From: JBGPLJ01 sp963826145
GTDB lineage: Bacteria; Pseudomonadota; Gammaproteobacteria; Steroidobacterales; Steroidobacteraceae
Length of the DNA: 64,000 bases
Reading direction: 5' to 3'
NCBI GenBank assembly: GCA_963826145.1
Contig: CAWGVW010000001.1
Span: forward strand, 1,798,001-1,862,000
This document shows positions 1 to 8,548 of the stretch, piece after piece. The notes under the pieces were generated by a model. That model did not search any database. It saw nothing but the letters and a program-made list of their open reading frames with translations, and was not told the DNA's origin. Numbering within the stretch: the first letter of the stretch is position 1; each line of letters starts with the position of its first letter. Position numbers and translations under genes: made by a program.

Positions 1-8
1 GCATGCCT

Positions 9-575
9 TTAGGCCGACGGGCGCCGCTCACGCGTGATGATAATGGCTTTGCGCCAATATCGTCCGACGTAGTCGATGCCGCTTGCCAGGGTCGTTACGA
101 ACACCGCGGCGCCGAGCGCGGTGACGACGGCATCCGGCGGAATGCGATAGGCGCGCGCGGCGATCACCGCGAGCACATAGAAAAGCTGCAGACCCGTGTT
201 GATCTTGCTGATGATCGTCGGCCGGCCCTCGACCGGTCCGAACCATTTGCGGTACGCAATCGCTCCGAACGCGATGATGAGGTCGCGGCTGACCGCGGCA
301 ACCGCAAGCCACACCGGGACCCAGCCGACGATCGCGAGCGTGATAAAAAGCGTGACCAGCAGCAGTTTGTCGGCGAGCGGGTCGAGAATCTTGCCGAGCT
401 CCGAGGTCCAGCCGAAGCGCTTGGCGAGGAAGCCGTCGAGCGCGTCGGAGAAAGCGCCGATCGCGCAGAGTACCAGCGCCTCATTGAGGCGTTCGGCGCC
501 GACGAACCAGGCGATCGGAATCACGAGCATCATGCGCACGATGCTGATGGCATTCGGGAGCTGACGCAGGCTCAT
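9..575 (-). CDS. CDP-alcohol phosphatidyltransferase family membrane protein
   Basis: A 188-residue integral membrane enzyme that would transfer a phosphatidyl group from CDP-diacylglycerol to an alcohol, as in phosphatidylglycerophosphate synthase. The family signature is present as D44, D47, G48, A51, G61, D65 and D69; position 52 is Lys where Arg is usual. Several hydrophobic segments follow. The ATG overlaps the stop of the upstream DUF2066 gene by four bases (ATGA), so the two are probably cotranscribed. It could be PgsA or a paralogue with another alcohol substrate. The sequence does not decide this, so no symbol is given. Confidence 0.85.
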   Translation of the reverse strand: MSLRQLPNAISIVRMMLVIPIAWFVGAERLNEALVLCAIGAFSDALDGFLAKRFGWTSELGKILDPLADKLLLVTLFITLAIVGWVPVWLAVAAVSRDLIIAFGAIAYRKWFGPVEGRPTIISKINTGLQLFYVLAVIAARAYRIPPDAVVTALGAAVFVTTLASGIDYVGRYWRKAIIITRERRPSA

Positions 576-1579
576 GGCCGGTACCGAATCAGGATCGTCG
601 AGGGTTCCGTGGAATCACCGGCCGGCTCAAACTTGCGCTGGGTCGCGAGTGCGCGTCGCAGGCGGTCCGGTGACCCGCGCACGTTGACGGACAGCACGAC
701 ACGGTCGCCCGCGAGCTCGCTCACGAAAACGCCCCGAATGAGGCTGGACGCTTCGAGCGTCGCTATGAGATCGGCATACGCTGCAAGCGAATTGACGCCG
801 GCGATGTCGAGGGTTGCACGCTGCGTCGGTTCGGTGTTCGGTGCCGCCAGGATTTCGGCGAAGCGGTCGGCAAGACCCTGAACGCCGTCCGTGGGACCGC
901 CGTGGATTGCGGTCGTTTCACCCGCGGCGATCAGCGTCCAGTCGCCGGTCCCGCCGCTCTGCTTGCCGATGAGGACGGCATCGGCGCGATAGCGCGCGGC
1001 GGCTTCGATGAGCCGATCGTTCGATCCGCTCCAGACATCGGCCGCCGAAGCGTGCGTGCTGTCGGTAGTATCGAGGCGCGGCCAGATAAGCGGCAGACCT
1101 CGACTCAGCGCAGCGGCGTCGACGGCCGCCTTGAGATCGCTCTCATCGCTCGCACCGACGAGGTGGCGTCGACCCCCGCTGTCGTCGACCGCGAGCCAGA
1201 CGACGGTCGCCGGGCGTTCACGTCCCCAGACGGGGCGGCCGGCGGCGGCGATCAAGCTCTCGAGCTTGTTGCCGTCGAATCCGATCGTGACCTTGCCCCC
1301 AGGGAGGTTGCGATACTTCTGCACATAGCGCTGCGCATTCGCGACCAGATCGGCGAGCCCGGGCGCGTTGTCACCGTCCCGCTCACCCGTGATGCGCACG
1401 ATCACCGTTCGCATCGCGTCCTGGAATGCGGCCGCCTGGCCGCGATCCGAGGCGACCGTGGCTTCGTAGAGGTCGGGAACGACGGTGGCGAATGTTGCGC
1501 TTGCGAGGAGCGCCAGCAGGCCGCCCACGGACCACGCGCGCACGAGACCGACGCTGGCGCTGGGGGTGGGTTTCGGCAA
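572..1579 (-). CDS. DUF2066 family exported protein
   Basis: A protein of about 335 residues that resembles DUF2066 proteins of gammaproteobacteria, whose function is not known. The N-terminus looks like a signal peptide, with a short basic stretch, a Leu/Ala-rich core near residues 16-27 and small residues after it. The longest frame starts with TTG; a GTG at codon 14 would give a shorter and more typical signal peptide, so the start is uncertain. It is divergent from purM across 62 bp. A DUF2066 gene divergent from purM is a recurring gammaproteobacterial arrangement, which supports the family call. Confidence 0.7.
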   Translation of the reverse strand: MPKPTPSASVGLVRAWSVGGLLALLASATFATVVPDLYEATVASDRGQAAAFQDAMRTVIVRITGERDGDNAPGLADLVANAQRYVQKYRNLPGGKVTIGFDGNKLESLIAAAGRPVWGRERPATVVWLAVDDSGGRRHLVGASDESDLKAAVDAAALSRGLPLIWPRLDTTDSTHASAADVWSGSNDRLIEAAARYRADAVLIGKQSGGTGDWTLIAAGETTAIHGGPTDGVQGLADRFAEILAAPNTEPTQRATLDIAGVNSLAAYADLIATLEASSLIRGVFVSELAGDRVVLSVNVRGSPDRLRRALATQRKFEPAGDSTEPSTILIRYRP

Positions 1580-1604
1580 ACGATGGCTCTCGGAAGATCG
1601 GGGC

Positions 1605-1617
1605 GGGCGTGTAAAAT
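1605..1617 (+). promoter_or_regulatory. possible -10 region for purM
   Basis: The 62-bp divergent spacer holds TAAAAT at 1612-1617, about 25 bases before the purM ATG. No good -35 hexamer lies at the expected distance, so this is only a candidate sigma-70 element. Confidence 0.3.
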
Positions 1618-1641
1618 ACCACAGGCCGCAAATACGCGAAT

Positions 1642-2673
1642 ATGAACGAAAAAGCCCCTATAACCTATCGCGATGCGGGCGTCGACATCGACGCCGGCGA
1701 CGCGCTTGTCGAGCGCATCAAGCCGCTCGTGCGCCGGTCCATGCGGCCGGAAGTACTCGCGGGCGTCGGCGGTTTCGGGGCGATGGTCGAGATCCCGCTC
1801 GATCGCTACCGGCGGCCCGTGCTGGTATCCGGCACGGACGGCGTCGGTACCAAGCTGCGACTTGCGATCGAGACGCGCCGCCACGACACCATCGGCATCG
1901 ATCTCGTCGCCATGTGCGCCAACGACGTCGTCGTGCAGGGCGCCGAGCCTCTCTTCTTTCTTGACTACTACGCGACGGGCAAGCTCGATGTCGACGTGGC
2001 GGAGCGGGTCGTCGCGGGCATCGTCGAAGGCTGCGTGCAGGCGGGTGCAGCGCTCGTCGGCGGAGAGACCGCCGAGATGCCTGGCATGTATTCGGGCGAC
2101 GACTACGACCTCGCGGGCTTCTGCGTCGGCGTCGTCGAGCGCGACCACATCATCGACGGCTCGACTACAAGAGTCGGCGACACCATCATTGGCCTACCCT
2201 CTTCCGGCCCCCACTCGAACGGCTACTCGCTCATCCGTAAGCTCATTGCCGCGGCCGGCGCGAACGAACGTACGCTGCTTGACGGACGCCCGCTCTACGA
2301 TCGGCTGCTCGCGCCGACCCGCATCTACGTCAAGGCGCTGCTCGCGCTCATCCGCGCGGTGCCGGTGAAGGGACTTGCGCACATCACCGGCGGCGGCCTC
2401 ACCGACAACATTCCCCGCGCATTGCCCGACGGTACCAAGGCCGTTCTCGAGCGAGCGGCATGGCCGCGCGATCCGGTATTCGAGTGGCTCAAAGCTACGG
2501 GAAGGATTGCGGATGCCGAGATGTATCGCACTTTCAACTGTGGAATCGGCATGACCATCTGCGTCGCCGCGGACAACGTCACACACGCGCTCGAGCTGCT
2601 CGCGGCGAACGGTGCTCCGGGACTCGTGCTGGGCGAGGTTCGAAGCGGCCATGGCGAAGTGGAGATCCATTGA
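1642..2673 (+). CDS. purM: phosphoribosylformylglycinamidine cyclo-ligase (AIR synthetase)
   Basis: Cytoplasmic enzyme of purine biosynthesis that uses ATP to close the imidazole ring, forming aminoimidazole ribonucleotide from FGAM. At 343 residues it has the normal family length. The N-terminal half carries the SGTDGVGTKL nucleotide-binding motif, followed by a stretch around ANDVVVQGAEPLFFLDY and a GGETAEMPGMY segment, all characteristic of PurM. The start is the first ATG after the divergent promoter region. Its stop overlaps the TTG proposed as the start of purN, so the two purine genes are probably translationally coupled. Confidence 0.97.
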   Translation: MNEKAPITYRDAGVDIDAGDALVERIKPLVRRSMRPEVLAGVGGFGAMVEIPLDRYRRPVLVSGTDGVGTKLRLAIETRRHDTIGIDLVAMCANDVVVQGAEPLFFLDYYATGKLDVDVAERVVAGIVEGCVQAGAALVGGETAEMPGMYSGDDYDLAGFCVGVVERDHIIDGSTTRVGDTIIGLPSSGPHSNGYSLIRKLIAAAGANERTLLDGRPLYDRLLAPTRIYVKALLALIRAVPVKGLAHITGGGLTDNIPRALPDGTKAVLERAAWPRDPVFEWLKATGRIADAEMYRTFNCGIGMTICVAADNVTHALELLAANGAPGLVLGEVRSGHGEVEIH

Positions 2674-3342
2674 CGGCTGCGGACTCGCCGCGCCTCCTGC
2701 CGGCGGTCATCCTGATCTCGGGCCGCGGATCGAACATGCGGGTGATCGCCGAACAGGCGTCCGCGGGCGAGCTTCCCATCGAAGTCCGCGCAGTCATCAG
2801 CGATCGCGCGGACGCTGCGGGGCTCGAAACGGCGCGTCAGCTCGGCATCCGTACCGCCGTGGTCGCACCGCGCCAGGGAGTCGAACGGTCGGAGTACGAT
2901 CGTGAACTCGCGGCAGCTGTTCGCGAACGCCAGCCCGGAGGTCGTCGCGCTCGCGGGATTCATGCGCGTGCTGTCACCCGCCTTTGTCGAGGAGTTTCTC
3001 GGGCGCGCGCTCAATATTCATCCCTCGCTCCTGCCGAAATACCGCGGTTTGCACACGCACGCGCGTGCGCTCGCCGCGCGCGAGGCGGAGCATGGCGCGA
3101 GCGTCCACTTCGTCACGCCGGAACTCGACGCCGGACCCGTGGTCATCCAGGGCCGGGTGCACATCCGGCCCGGTGACGATGAAAGGACACTGGCGGCCCG
3201 CGTGCAGAAACTCGAGCACCGGATCTACCCCCAAGCGATTTCCTGGCTCGCCGCCGGCCGGCTCGAGTGGAACGGCGGCAGCGTCCGGCTCGACGGCGCA
3301 CCGCTGACGTCGCCCAGAATCATCGACGAGCCGGACGCCTGA
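2670..3342 (+). pseudogene. purN: phosphoribosylglycinamide formyltransferase, frameshifted
   Basis: PurN transfers a formyl group from 10-formyltetrahydrofolate to GAR in purine synthesis. The frame opening at TTG 2670 (TTGA overlap with the purM stop) encodes the N-terminal half, with the VILISGRGSN phosphate-binding loop, up to the sequence EYDRELAAAVRERQP. The rest continues in the next frame from the Glu codon at 2938, as EVVALAGFMRVLSPAFVEEF, then NIHPSLLPKY and the HGASVHFVTPELDAGP stretch, ending at 3342. Removing one G from the GG at 2937-2938 restores a continuous protein colinear with known PurN. This is either a sequencing error or a genuine inactivating mutation. Function if intact is near certain. 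Confidence 0.9.
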
Positions 3343-3343
3343 G

Positions 3344-4114
3344 ATGGAACGACTGGACAGGACGATTGCTCGTCTCGGCAGCTGCCTGGTGGTGCTTGGC
3401 GTGGCGGCGAGCGGATCAATCGACGCGCAGACGCCACCTGCAGCGCCGGCGGCCGAGATCGCTCCCGGTGCAACACTCAAGCCCTTCGTCGCCCGCTACA
3501 AGGTGGAGGCCTTCGGTTTTCTCGCGGGCACTGCTGATATCAGCCTTACGGGCGGCGCCGCCGGCGAATACCAATACCGCACGTCCCTCAACCCGCACGG
3601 ACTCTTCCGGTTCGCGATCCCGAGCGGCGCGACGCTCACCACTTGGGTCCACTTCGACGGCACGACGGTCCGTCCGCTGCGCTACCGTGAGGAGGACGGA
3701 AGCAATGACACCGACAAGGACGTAGCGCTCGAATTCGACTGGGTGCAAGGGCTTGTGCAGGGAACCGCGCACGACAAGGCGGTGCGGCTCGCCGTCGCTC
3801 CGAATACTCAGGATCCACTGTCGCTGCAGCTCGCGGTGCTCGCGGATTTCACAGGCCGGCGCGAACCGCACGCCTACGCCATGGTGGACAAGACGAAGGT
3901 GAAGGAATACGACTACAAGTCCGAAGGAACCGCCCGCATCCATACGGAACTCGGGACGCTTGATACCGTGATCTTCTCGAGCAGCCGTCCCGGCACGACG
4001 AAGGTCACCCGCGTCTGGTACGCGCCCTCGCTCGACTACACCGCCGTGCGGTCCGATGAACTCGACGACGGCAAGGTCCGCATCCGCATGTCGATCCTGT
4101 CACTCAAGCGCTGA
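3344..4114 (+). CDS. DUF3108 family exported protein
   Basis: A 256-residue protein resembling DUF3108 proteins, which are periplasmic or envelope proteins of unknown function common next to purN in gammaproteobacteria. Residues 1-28 look like a signal peptide: basic start, hydrophobic stretch LVVLGVAAS, and a possible AQA-type cleavage near residue 29. The remainder is rich in beta-strand-like alternation, in keeping with a beta-barrel-like fold. The ATG follows the purN stop by one base, so it is part of the purM-purN transcription unit. No catalytic residues can be pointed to. Confidence 0.75.
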   Translation: MERLDRTIARLGSCLVVLGVAASGSIDAQTPPAAPAAEIAPGATLKPFVARYKVEAFGFLAGTADISLTGGAAGEYQYRTSLNPHGLFRFAIPSGATLTTWVHFDGTTVRPLRYREEDGSNDTDKDVALEFDWVQGLVQGTAHDKAVRLAVAPNTQDPLSLQLAVLADFTGRREPHAYAMVDKTKVKEYDYKSEGTARIHTELGTLDTVIFSSSRPGTTKVTRVWYAPSLDYTAVRSDELDDGKVRIRMSILSLKR

Positions 4115-4129
4115 GGCCCGCGTCCGAAC

Positions 4130-4696
4130 TCAGGTTTTCGGCAGCGTGACGCCCGTCTGGCCCTGGTATTTGCCGCCGCGATCACGGTACGACGTCTCGC
4201 AGACCTCGTCCGACTCGAAGAACAACATCTGCGCGACGCCCTCATTTGCGTAGATCTTGGCGGGAAGCGGTGTCGAGTTCGAGAACTCGAGCGTCACGTG
4301 ACCCTCCCACTCGGGCTCGAGTGGCGTGACGTTCACGATGATGCCGCAGCGCGCATACGTGCTCTTGCCGAGGCAGACAACGAGCGTTGAGCGCGGGATG
4401 CGGAAGTACTCCACCGTGCGGGCGAGCGCGAACGAATTCGGCGGGATGATGCAGACGTCGGCCTTGAGGTCGACAAAGCTCTTTTCATCGAAGCGCTTGG
4501 GATCAACAATAGTCGAGTTGATGTTCGTGAAGATCTTGAATTCTCCCGAGCAGCGCACGTCGTAGCCGTAGCTCGAGGTCCCGTACGACACGATCTTGTG
4601 ACCGTTGGCTTCGCGAACCTGCGATTCGGCGAATGGTTCGATCATCCGGTGATCGCGCGCCATGCGGCGGATCCAGCGGTCGGACTTGATGCTCAT
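4130..4696 (-). CDS. dcd: dCTP deaminase
   Basis: Converts dCTP to dUTP plus ammonia, feeding thymidylate synthesis. The 188-residue length matches the enzyme of gammaproteobacteria. Recognisable blocks are the N-terminal SIKSDRWIRRMA, the SYGYDVR segment, LGKSTYARCGIIVNVTPLEPEWEG with the catalytic Glu, and the C-terminal GGKYQGQTGVTLPKT tail that closes over the nucleotide. It lies 21 bp downstream of mrp on the same strand. The dcd-mrp pairing is conserved in relatives such as Pseudomonas. Confidence 0.96.
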   Translation of the reverse strand: MSIKSDRWIRRMARDHRMIEPFAESQVREANGHKIVSYGTSSYGYDVRCSGEFKIFTNINSTIVDPKRFDEKSFVDLKADVCIIPPNSFALARTVEYFRIPRSTLVVCLGKSTYARCGIIVNVTPLEPEWEGHVTLEFSNSTPLPAKIYANEGVAQMLFFESDEVCETSYRDRGGKYQGQTGVTLPKT

Positions 4697-4717
4697 CGGG
4701 TGCCTCGCTCCACGGAA

Positions 4718-5815
4718 TCAGCTGTCTTCGACGGTGATCTTCGGAAAGAGCCGGCTGTAATCGCGGGCGGACCCCGCAAGGCGCACTGCCGTGCGCCGCG
4801 CCATCTCGAAATAGGCGATAGCCCGCGGGCTCCCCGGGTCGGCCACGACGGTCGGCCGGCCGCTATCCGCTTCTTCGCGAATGCGACGGTCGAGCGGCAG
4901 CTCGCCGAGGACCGCCACTCCATTTTCGTTCGCGAGCCGCGCACCACCGCCTGCTCCGAAGATGTGTTCCTCGTGGCCACAGTTCGCACAGATGTGGGTG
5001 CTCATATTCTCCACGATGCCCAGCACCGGCACGGCGACTTTCTCGAACATCTTCAGCCCCTTCAGCGCATCCGCGAGTGCGATGTCCTGCGGTGTCGTCA
5101 CGATGATGGCGCCGCTCACGGGTACCCGCTGCGCGAGTGTGAGCTGGATATCGCCGGTGCCGGGGGGCATGTCGATCACGAGGTAGTCGAGCTCACCCCA
5201 CTCGGTGTCACCGAGGAGCTGCGTGAGCGCCTGGGTGACCATGGGCCCGCGCCAGACCATCGGTTGCGCCGGGTCGATGAGAAATCCGATCGACATGACG
5301 GCGATACCGTGCGCCGACAGAGGTTCGATCCGCTTGCCGTCGCGCGTCGCCGGCCGCTGGCCGACGAGTCCCATCATGAGCGGCTGACTTGGACCGTAGA
5401 TGTCCGCGTCGAGGAGGCCGACCCGGGCGCCCTGGCGGGCCCAGGCGAGCGCCAGATTCGCGGCGACCGTCGACTTGCCCACCCCGCCCTTGCCGGAAGC
5501 CACGGCCACAACATTGCTGATACCCGGGAGTGGCTTTAAAGCCTTCTGCACGGCATGCGCGACGATTTCACTGCGGACCACGACGTCGATGCGCCGCGCG
5601 TCGCCGCCGAGCGCTGCATGCAGTTCCCGACTGAGAGTTTCCGCGTAGTCGGCCGCCGGAAAGCCGAGGACGATTTCGACACGCGCACCGCCGTTGGTAG
5701 CGACGAACGAGCGCACGGCCCCAGCCTCGCCCAGCGTCGTCCCAAGCCAGGGATCGCGGTACGCTTCGATCCGACGACGCAAGTCTTCGACGCCGCTGCC
5801 GCTTGCTGCGCTCAT
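4718..5815 (-). CDS. mrp: Mrp/NBP35 family iron-sulfur cluster carrier ATPase
   Basis: P-loop ATPase that binds a 4Fe-4S cluster and passes it to apoproteins in the cytoplasm. An N-terminal DUF59/MIP18-like domain (about residues 7-90) precedes the MRP-type deviant Walker A GKGGVGKST at 108-116. DADIYGPS follows at 137-144, and the CxxC pair C276/C279 bridges a shared cluster in the dimer. The frame stays open upstream to 5965, but that extension does not resemble the family and contains a likely -10 box. The ATG at 5815 gives the normal 365-residue protein. In Pseudomonas mrp is divergent from metG; here a kinase-pilT module lies between them. Confidence 0.93.
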   Translation of the reverse strand: MSAASGSGVEDLRRRIEAYRDPWLGTTLGEAGAVRSFVATNGGARVEIVLGFPAADYAETLSRELHAALGGDARRIDVVVRSEIVAHAVQKALKPLPGISNVVAVASGKGGVGKSTVAANLALAWARQGARVGLLDADIYGPSQPLMMGLVGQRPATRDGKRIEPLSAHGIAVMSIGFLIDPAQPMVWRGPMVTQALTQLLGDTEWGELDYLVIDMPPGTGDIQLTLAQRVPVSGAIIVTTPQDIALADALKGLKMFEKVAVPVLGIVENMSTHICANCGHEEHIFGAGGGARLANENGVAVLGELPLDRRIREEADSGRPTVVADPGSPRAIAYFEMARRTAVRLAGSARDYSRLFPKITVEDS

Positions 5816-5858
5816 GGGACGGTACAAGTCAACCGGAATGTGAGAGAAAAGGCGCGCA

Positions 5859-5864
5859 ATTGTA
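5859..5864 (-). promoter_or_regulatory. possible -10 box for mrp
   Basis: On the minus strand TACAAT lies 44 bases before the mrp ATG, followed by a GC-rich discriminator. No convincing -35 hexamer sits 16-18 bases upstream. Confidence 0.3.
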
Positions 5865-6004
5865 GCGGATTGCTCCGCCAAGGTGCGGCAAGCGATCAGG
5901 GGATGGATGAACGGCCTGTGGCATAATGCCCAGCGGACACGGTCGTCAATCATGTCCTTACGCATGAGCCCATCGAACTACGAAGTTCAAAGCCTGGACG
6001 CGGG

Positions 6005-8476
6005 ATGAGCTTTTTCAGCACCCTGAAAACCGAGCGCCTGATCGCCGAGATCCGGGAAGCCACCGATAAGCAGAGCCCCCAGGCCCAGAAAGCCGTACAG
6101 AGGCTCGCGAGCATGGGCGCATCGGCCATCGCGCCGATTGTTGAAGCCCTGGGCCAGGCCGACAAGCGCGAAACCGTAGCTTATGTCGAAGCCCTGTCGG
6201 CGGTCGTTGACAACAAGACATTTCCCCTCCTCATCAAGGGCATGGCGGAAAACAATGCTCGGGCGGTCGCAGGCATCGCCTGGGCGCTCTCCACCAGCAA
6301 GAATTACACACCGAGCCTCCTGCTCGAGGCCCTGACGAACCCCGATGCATCGAAGCCGGCGATTCTTGAAGTGATCGCGGCCCAGCGCACACGCTTCAGC
6401 GCGCGCGAACTCCTCACGGCGGCGTATAACCAGGAGCCCAACGAGAAGGCGGCACTCTTTCGCATCGTCGGCGACATGGTCGACGTGAACTCGGTGCCGG
6501 ATCTGATCAGCCGCATCGAAGGCAAGGATGTCCTGGCACGCGTCCACATCATCAACATGCTGGCGCGATTCAACCTGCCGCAGGTGAGCGAGGCGATCCA
6601 GAGGCAGCTCCGCGACAACAACAAGCTCGTCCGCCAGGCCGCGCTCGTCGCGCTCGCCAAGATCAACCAGCCGATCGCCATCGAACCGGTCGCCAAGCTC
6701 CTGCTCGACGGTGACATCGACATCCAGAATAAAGCAGTCGACCTGCTCATCAAGCAGAAGCATCCGGAAACGGTGAAATACCTGCTGCCCGCGCTCAAGG
6801 ACGAATCCGAGTACGCCCGGCGGGCGGCGGTCGAGGTGCTGAACGAAGTCGGGGATGCCCGCTCGATCAAGAGTCTCCTCGATGCGATCAAGGACGACGA
6901 CTGGTGGGTGCGCAGCCGCGCTGCGGACGCGCTCGGCAAGATCGGCGGCCCGAAAGTGGTCGATGCGGTGCTGCAGCTCATCAAGGACGATGACGAAGAC
7001 ATCCGCCGCTCGGCCATCGAAATCCTCAACCAGACGAAAGACGAACGCGCCATCAACCATCTCATCGAAGCCACCAAGGACAAGGACTGGTGGGTGAGCG
7101 AACGGGCCGTCGACGCGCTCGCGGAGATCGGCAGCAAACGTGCGGTCCCGCGCCTTGTCGAGATGCTCGGCTCGCAGACGCAGGGCCGCTCGCTCCCGAC
7201 GGTCGTGCGCGCGCTCGGCAAGCTCGGCGATACGAAGATCATCGAATCGCTCTTCACCGTGCTGCAGCGGCCGGAAAAAGAGGTCAAGCTCGAAGCGATC
7301 CAGGCGCTTGCCAAGCTCGCGGATGAGAGACGCGCCGATGTGGTGCGCAACCAGATCCAGGCGGCAAGCATCGCGAGCGGCGATCAGACGATCGCCAACG
7401 CCGCGCTCAAAGCGGTCGAGGACATCGCCAAGCGCCACTCCACCGGCTCCTCGACCATGACGCCCGCGGCCGCGGCCACTACCAGCATGGGCGCAACCGC
7501 ACGCGCGAGCTCCGATCCGCACCGCCCGGCTTCAGCTCCGCCGCCCCCGCCGCCGCCAACTCACGCGGAAGCGGCAAAGACGCTGCTGATGGATAACGCC
7601 GAGGTCGCCGCCATCGTCAAGCAGCACGAGGCGGCGGCCAAGCTCGACATCGCGACCCTGAAGCCGGGCGACATCCTGGAGGGCCGCTACAAGTTCATCG
7701 AGAAGATCGGACGCGGCGCATTCGGAACGGTGCTCCTGATGGAGGACACGGTCGTCGATGAGCGGCTGATCCTGAAATTCCTGAACCCGAACGTGTCGCA
7801 GGACGAGGAGATCATGCAGCGCTTCGTGCATGAGCTGCGCTACTCGCGCAAGATCACGCACAAGAACGTCATCCGCATCTACGACTTCCTCTACATCAAG
7901 GGCAACTACGCCATCTCGATGGAGTACTTCCCTTCACACACGCTCGGCACCGAAATCAACGAAAAACCGATGGATGTGAGGAAGGCCCTGCAGTTCGGCA
8001 TCGACATGGCGAACGGCATGACCGTGGCGCATCACGTCGGCATCGTGCATCGGGACTTGAAGCCCGCGAACATACTCATCAACAACGAGGGCCTCCTCAA
8101 GATCGTGGACTTCGGCGTGGCGGCTGCGCAGACGCAGGGCGACACGCAGCTCACCAAGACCGGCTATGTGATCGGTTCGCCGAAGTACATGGCGCCCGAA
8201 CAGATCCTCGGCAAGAAAGTCGACGAGACGGCGGACATCTACTCGATCGGCGTCATCATGTACGAGATGTTCACCGGCCAGCCGCCCTACTCGCGAGGCG
8301 ATCACATGTCGGTGATGTACCAGCACGTGCAGGGCAAGGCGCGCCCGCCGAAGGAAATGCTGGCGACCCTGCCGCAGGGCGTCAGCGATCTGGTGATGAA
8401 GGCCATGTCGGTCGACAAGACAAAGCGCTTTCCCAACATGGAAGCCCTGCGCGAAGCCCTCGAAAAGCAGCTGTAA
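6005..8476 (+). CDS. HEAT-repeat / serine-threonine protein kinase fusion
   Basis: An 823-residue protein in three parts. Residues about 15-475 are tandem HEAT-type helical repeats; two of them are nearly identical, each containing a KD-x-DWWV core. A low-complexity Ala/Ser/Pro linker, including a run of prolines, spans about 485-530. A Hanks-type kinase domain fills 560-823, with Gly-rich loop GRGAFG (569-574), catalytic Lys near K591, HRDLKPANI at 682-690 and DFG at 702-704; a later APE motif is also present. All catalytic residues are intact, and no transmembrane segment or extracellular sensor is visible, so it is probably cytoplasmic. Two PilT-like ATPases follow, which suggests it regulates pilus retraction or twitching. 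That role is an inference from position. Confidence 0.9.
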   Translation: MSFFSTLKTERLIAEIREATDKQSPQAQKAVQRLASMGASAIAPIVEALGQADKRETVAYVEALSAVVDNKTFPLLIKGMAENNARAVAGIAWALSTSKNYTPSLLLEALTNPDASKPAILEVIAAQRTRFSARELLTAAYNQEPNEKAALFRIVGDMVDVNSVPDLISRIEGKDVLARVHIINMLARFNLPQVSEAIQRQLRDNNKLVRQAALVALAKINQPIAIEPVAKLLLDGDIDIQNKAVDLLIKQKHPETVKYLLPALKDESEYARRAAVEVLNEVGDARSIKSLLDAIKDDDWWVRSRAADALGKIGGPKVVDAVLQLIKDDDEDIRRSAIEILNQTKDERAINHLIEATKDKDWWVSERAVDALAEIGSKRAVPRLVEMLGSQTQGRSLPTVVRALGKLGDTKIIESLFTVLQRPEKEVKLEAIQALAKLADERRADVVRNQIQAASIASGDQTIANAALKAVEDIAKRHSTGSSTMTPAAAATTSMGATARASSDPHRPASAPPPPPPPTHAEAAKTLLMDNAEVAAIVKQHEAAAKLDIATLKPGDILEGRYKFIEKIGRGAFGTVLLMEDTVVDERLILKFLNPNVSQDEEIMQRFVHELRYSRKITHKNVIRIYDFLYIKGNYAISMEYFPSHTLGTEINEKPMDVRKALQFGIDMANGMTVAHHVGIVHRDLKPANILINNEGLLKIVDFGVAAAQTQGDTQLTKTGYVIGSPKYMAPEQILGKKVDETADIYSIGVIMYEMFTGQPPYSRGDHMSVMYQHVQGKARPPKEMLATLPQGVSDLVMKAMSVDKTKRFPNMEALREALEKQL

Positions 8477-8548
8477 CTTGTGATCTGGGTCTCGGCTGGA
8501 GCGTCACGGGCCTAGACTTCACATAACGTTTAGGCATCATGACGCGCC

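Noticed and set aside
2895..2945. Programmed frameshifting in purN
   Set aside because: No slippery heptamer or downstream stimulator is visible; a one-base error or mutation is simpler.
5987..7522. Minus-strand 511-codon frame under the HEAT repeats
   Set aside because: The repetitive look mirrors the HEAT repeats on the other strand; no start or context supports it.
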